From NCBI GenBank assembly GCA_035526505.1, contig DATLCF010000001.1:310001-374000 (forward strand): 64,000 nucleotides of DNA, written 5' to 3'. The position numbers and the translations under genes are program-made. The number at the start of each line of letters is the position of its first letter. Within the stretch, counting starts at the first letter, position 1. Positions 62,333 to 64,000 of this stretch are shown here, in pieces. The notes under the pieces were generated by a model. That model ran no database searches and was not told the DNA's origin. It worked only from the letters and a program-made list of their open reading frames with translations. This DNA is from DATLCF01 sp035526505. Its GTDB lineage: Bacteria > Patescibacteriota > Saccharimonadia > Saccharimonadales > UBA4665.

Positions 62333-63994
62333 CTAGCCGTTTCTTAGTATAACTACCAAATTGGCGCGTATGGCTGTGGCGCCGGACTGAGTTATTTGGC
62401 TTTGCTGGTGTGTCATGGTGGTGTTGGTAATAGCAATGCTTTTCATACCCTGCAATGGTTGGTACAGGTTAATGGTTTGGTTGGTGGCAGCCGAAATATC
62501 CTGCCACGGTAAAACGGTATACGAAGTGCCGAACACCGGCGCGACCGTCCAACCCAGGTTGGTGGTGGCTGTGCCAACCGAAGATGTGGCGCTGGATAGT
62601 TGGAACCCAAAGTAATACTCGCCGGCCGTGAGCGACGTGGCCAGGTTAAAGCTGAGCATCCTGGGCCCGGTGATGGAACTGTACACACCAGTGTTGGAGG
62701 CGTAAGAATAGGTGGTGGTAGAGGACTGGCCCACGATAGGGTTAAGCGTAGAAGCATTGCGGCTGTACAGCACGCCCACGGCTGACAAAGCCATGGCGGC
62801 AGTGTTAGCAGATGACTGGGTTGCGCCAGAAACAGAGACAGGAACGTCTACGCGGCTGAACGATAGCTGTTCGGGTATAAGCATGCGCACCAGCGACACC
62901 GACGTGTTGACCATTGCCGATGTAGACGACGAATACATGGCTGCACTGTTGTGTATCCACTGGGACATGGGCGAATACACCGGTGCGCCAATACTAATGG
63001 TCGAACCGTTGGTCGACAGGCTAACAGCACCGGTGGCTGACAAGCTGGAGGTTTGCGGTACCGATACTTTAAAGGACTGGCCGCCAGCACTTGAGGCGAT
63101 GGTTATGGCGCCCCCGCCTTCCAACAGGTTAACCGTCCCTGAACTGTAGGTTGCTTGTGAGTTAGCCAAAGCAACGCCACCCCCGCCGCCTGCGCCGGCC
63201 GAAATAGTTACAGCATTGCCGTTTTGCGACAAAGTAATATTGTTGCCACCCGCCAGGGTTAAGGTACCTGAGCTTATGTGGGCCATAGCGCCGGCAGTGT
63301 TGCCGCTAAGCGTTACATTATGCAAGTTTTGGGTTTGTACGGTCTGGGCTGCTACTGACACTTGGATAGAACCATTGGAATACCCCATGGTTGCAGCGCC
63401 TAATCCGTTAAAGCTTAAAGAGCGGGCATCTAATGTTGTTGAGCTGTTTTGGGTGGTATTGCCTAACGCATACAATCCAACCGTCTGATTTGTTTGGGCA
63501 GCTGTTTGCGGTGCCGAGATTTGGATAGAACCGTTGCTGTAGCCCACGGTTGCGCCACCCAGCCCATTAAAACTTAGGCTGCGGGCATCCAGAGTGGTGG
63601 AGCTGTTTTGCGTGGTGTTGCCAAGGCCGTAAAGCCCAACGGTTTGATTCGTCTGGTTGGCTGCCGAAATAGTAATGGTGGCCGACGACGCATTAATACT
63701 TTGCGACAGCGTAACATTGTTGCCGCCGGCAAAGCCAAATTGCAAGGCGCTGCCGGATATAACACCACTGGTGCCAATACTGTTACCCAGATTGCTCATG
63801 CCCAGGGTGTTTGACCCTGCCCCGCCACCTGCGCCACCCGAAATAGTAATGGCATTGCCGGCCTGGCTGAGGGTAATGTTATTACCACCCGCCAAGGTCA
63901 TGGTACCCGAGGATACCAGTGCGCCGGCGCCAGCTGTGTTGCCACTGATTGTGGCGTTAATGCGGCCACCGTTTAAGGGGGGAAGATATGTCAT
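62333..63994 (-). CDS. fibre-like structural protein, 5' end possibly beyond the window
   Basis: At least 553 residues; the ATG at 63994 is six bases from the window edge, the frame is open to the edge, so the start may be further out. No signal seen. Gly/Ala/Ser/Thr-rich with repeated (S)TLTLAGGNNITLSQ units and two long tandem units starting NQTVGLYxLGNTTQNSSTT. The C-terminal 200 residues are less repetitive (FSRVDVPVSVSGATQ, LTAGEYYFGFQLSSAT). This composition is typical of tail fibre or minor tail proteins. First visible gene of the operon running to 59111. Confidence 0.7.
   Translation of the reverse strand: MTYLPPLNGGRINATISGNTAGAGALVSSGTMTLAGGNNITLSQAGNAITISGGAGGGAGSNTLGMSNLGNSIGTSGVISGSALQFGFAGGNNVTLSQSINASSATITISAANQTNQTVGLYGLGNTTQNSSTTLDARSLSFNGLGGATVGYSNGSIQISAPQTAAQTNQTVGLYALGNTTQNSSTTLDARSLSFNGLGAATMGYSNGSIQVSVAAQTVQTQNLHNVTLSGNTAGAMAHISSGTLTLAGGNNITLSQNGNAVTISAGAGGGGGVALANSQATYSSGTVNLLEGGGAITIASSAGGQSFKVSVPQTSSLSATGAVSLSTNGSTISIGAPVYSPMSQWIHNSAAMYSSSTSAMVNTSVSLVRMLIPEQLSFSRVDVPVSVSGATQSSANTAAMALSAVGVLYSRNASTLNPIVGQSSTTTYSYASNTGVYSSITGPRMLSFNLATSLTAGEYYFGFQLSSATSSVGTATTNLGWTVAPVFGTSYTVLPWQDISAATNQTINLYQPLQGMKSIAITNTTMTHQQSQITQSGATAIRANLVVILRNG
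63360..63660 (-). repeat. two tandem repeats within the fibre gene
   Basis: Two units of about 50 codons encoding NQTVGLYxLGNTTQNSSTT and DARSLSFNGLGxAT, near-identical at the DNA level. Likely a shaft that can change length by recombination. Confidence 0.65.
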
Positions 63995-64000
63995 AAGGCT

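Noticed and set aside
59111..64000. Prophage call for the fibre/FN3/glycosyltransferase region
   Set aside because: No integrase, terminase, portal, capsid or lysis gene is seen and the operon ends with a DUF916-like cellular surface protein; left as a tail-like or appendage operon until sequence beyond the window is read.

Overview
The window reads as one contig of a Gram-positive-type bacterium with a cell wall, an elaborate secretome and little central metabolism. The gene set points to Candidatus Saccharibacteria (TM7) or a close Patescibacteria relative: MurA carrying an N-terminal helix-turn-helix, many small anchored proteins of the kind common in that group, several secreted glycan-active enzymes, a pilin-like gene, and a polymorphic toxin. 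TGA is used as a stop, so the standard bacterial code applies. The taxonomic call is inference from gene content; no rRNA or ribosomal protein is present. Many genes have a -10 hexamer ending only 6 to 8 nt before the start codon, which suggests widespread leaderless mRNA.

Layout. 1-3.4 kb: the end of a YmdB-like phosphodiesterase, an AarF/UbiB-type kinase between two related mini membrane proteins, and a DMT transporter. 3.4-7 kb: a GH5 cellulase and an MFS exporter with a divergent MarR regulator, lying between two tRNA-Pro genes. 7-12 kb: a pentapeptide-repeat surface protein, a PH-like protein, a phytol/dolichol-kinase-like enzyme, a P1B-type ATPase and a pilin-like protein. 12-13 kb: tRNA-His, tRNA-Arg and tRNA-Gly around an ORFan.

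13.2-25.3 kb is the most striking region. Two copies of a four-gene cassette (about 50-residue sorting-signal mini-protein, CE4 polysaccharide deacetylase, processive GT2 glycosyltransferase, convergent sortase) flank two GH46 chitosanases, a large Ig-repeat CE4 deacetylase and a small secreted protein. Cassette B is canonical (LPNTG substrate; sortase with His, Cys and Arg). Cassette A has a substrate without LPXTG and a sortase in which the catalytic His is Tyr and the catalytic Cys is Gly. I read the locus as a system for making, deacetylating, trimming and anchoring a chitosan-like surface glycan, with one copy converted to a non-catalytic role.

25-34 kb: murA, a SWIM-finger protein, a 1,089-residue protein with four internal repeats, glyA, a Nudix hydrolase, murB and an HTH-DUF3467 regulator. 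34-50 kb: tRNA-Arg genes, a tail-fibre-like anchored adhesin, a TfoX-N protein, GH16, lactate dehydrogenase, a lipoprotein, an amidase, a small redox cluster (cupredoxin, membrane protein, DoxX, flavodoxin-like), an inositol-phosphatase-like enzyme, a 2H phosphoesterase and another anchored CE4 deacetylase. 50-51.7 kb: a REP-associated tyrosine transposase inside two nested pairs of inverted repeats, with one possible cargo gene. 51.7-57.4 kb: a GH18 chitinase fused to an RHS/YD shell with a C-terminal toxin domain, followed by a DUF4279-type candidate immunity gene. 57.6-64 kb: a CNNM/CorC-type protein, a secreted protein, and a tight minus-strand operon of tail-like structural proteins, a glycosyltransferase-like and a methyltransferase-like gene, and a DUF916-like membrane protein, running off the window end.
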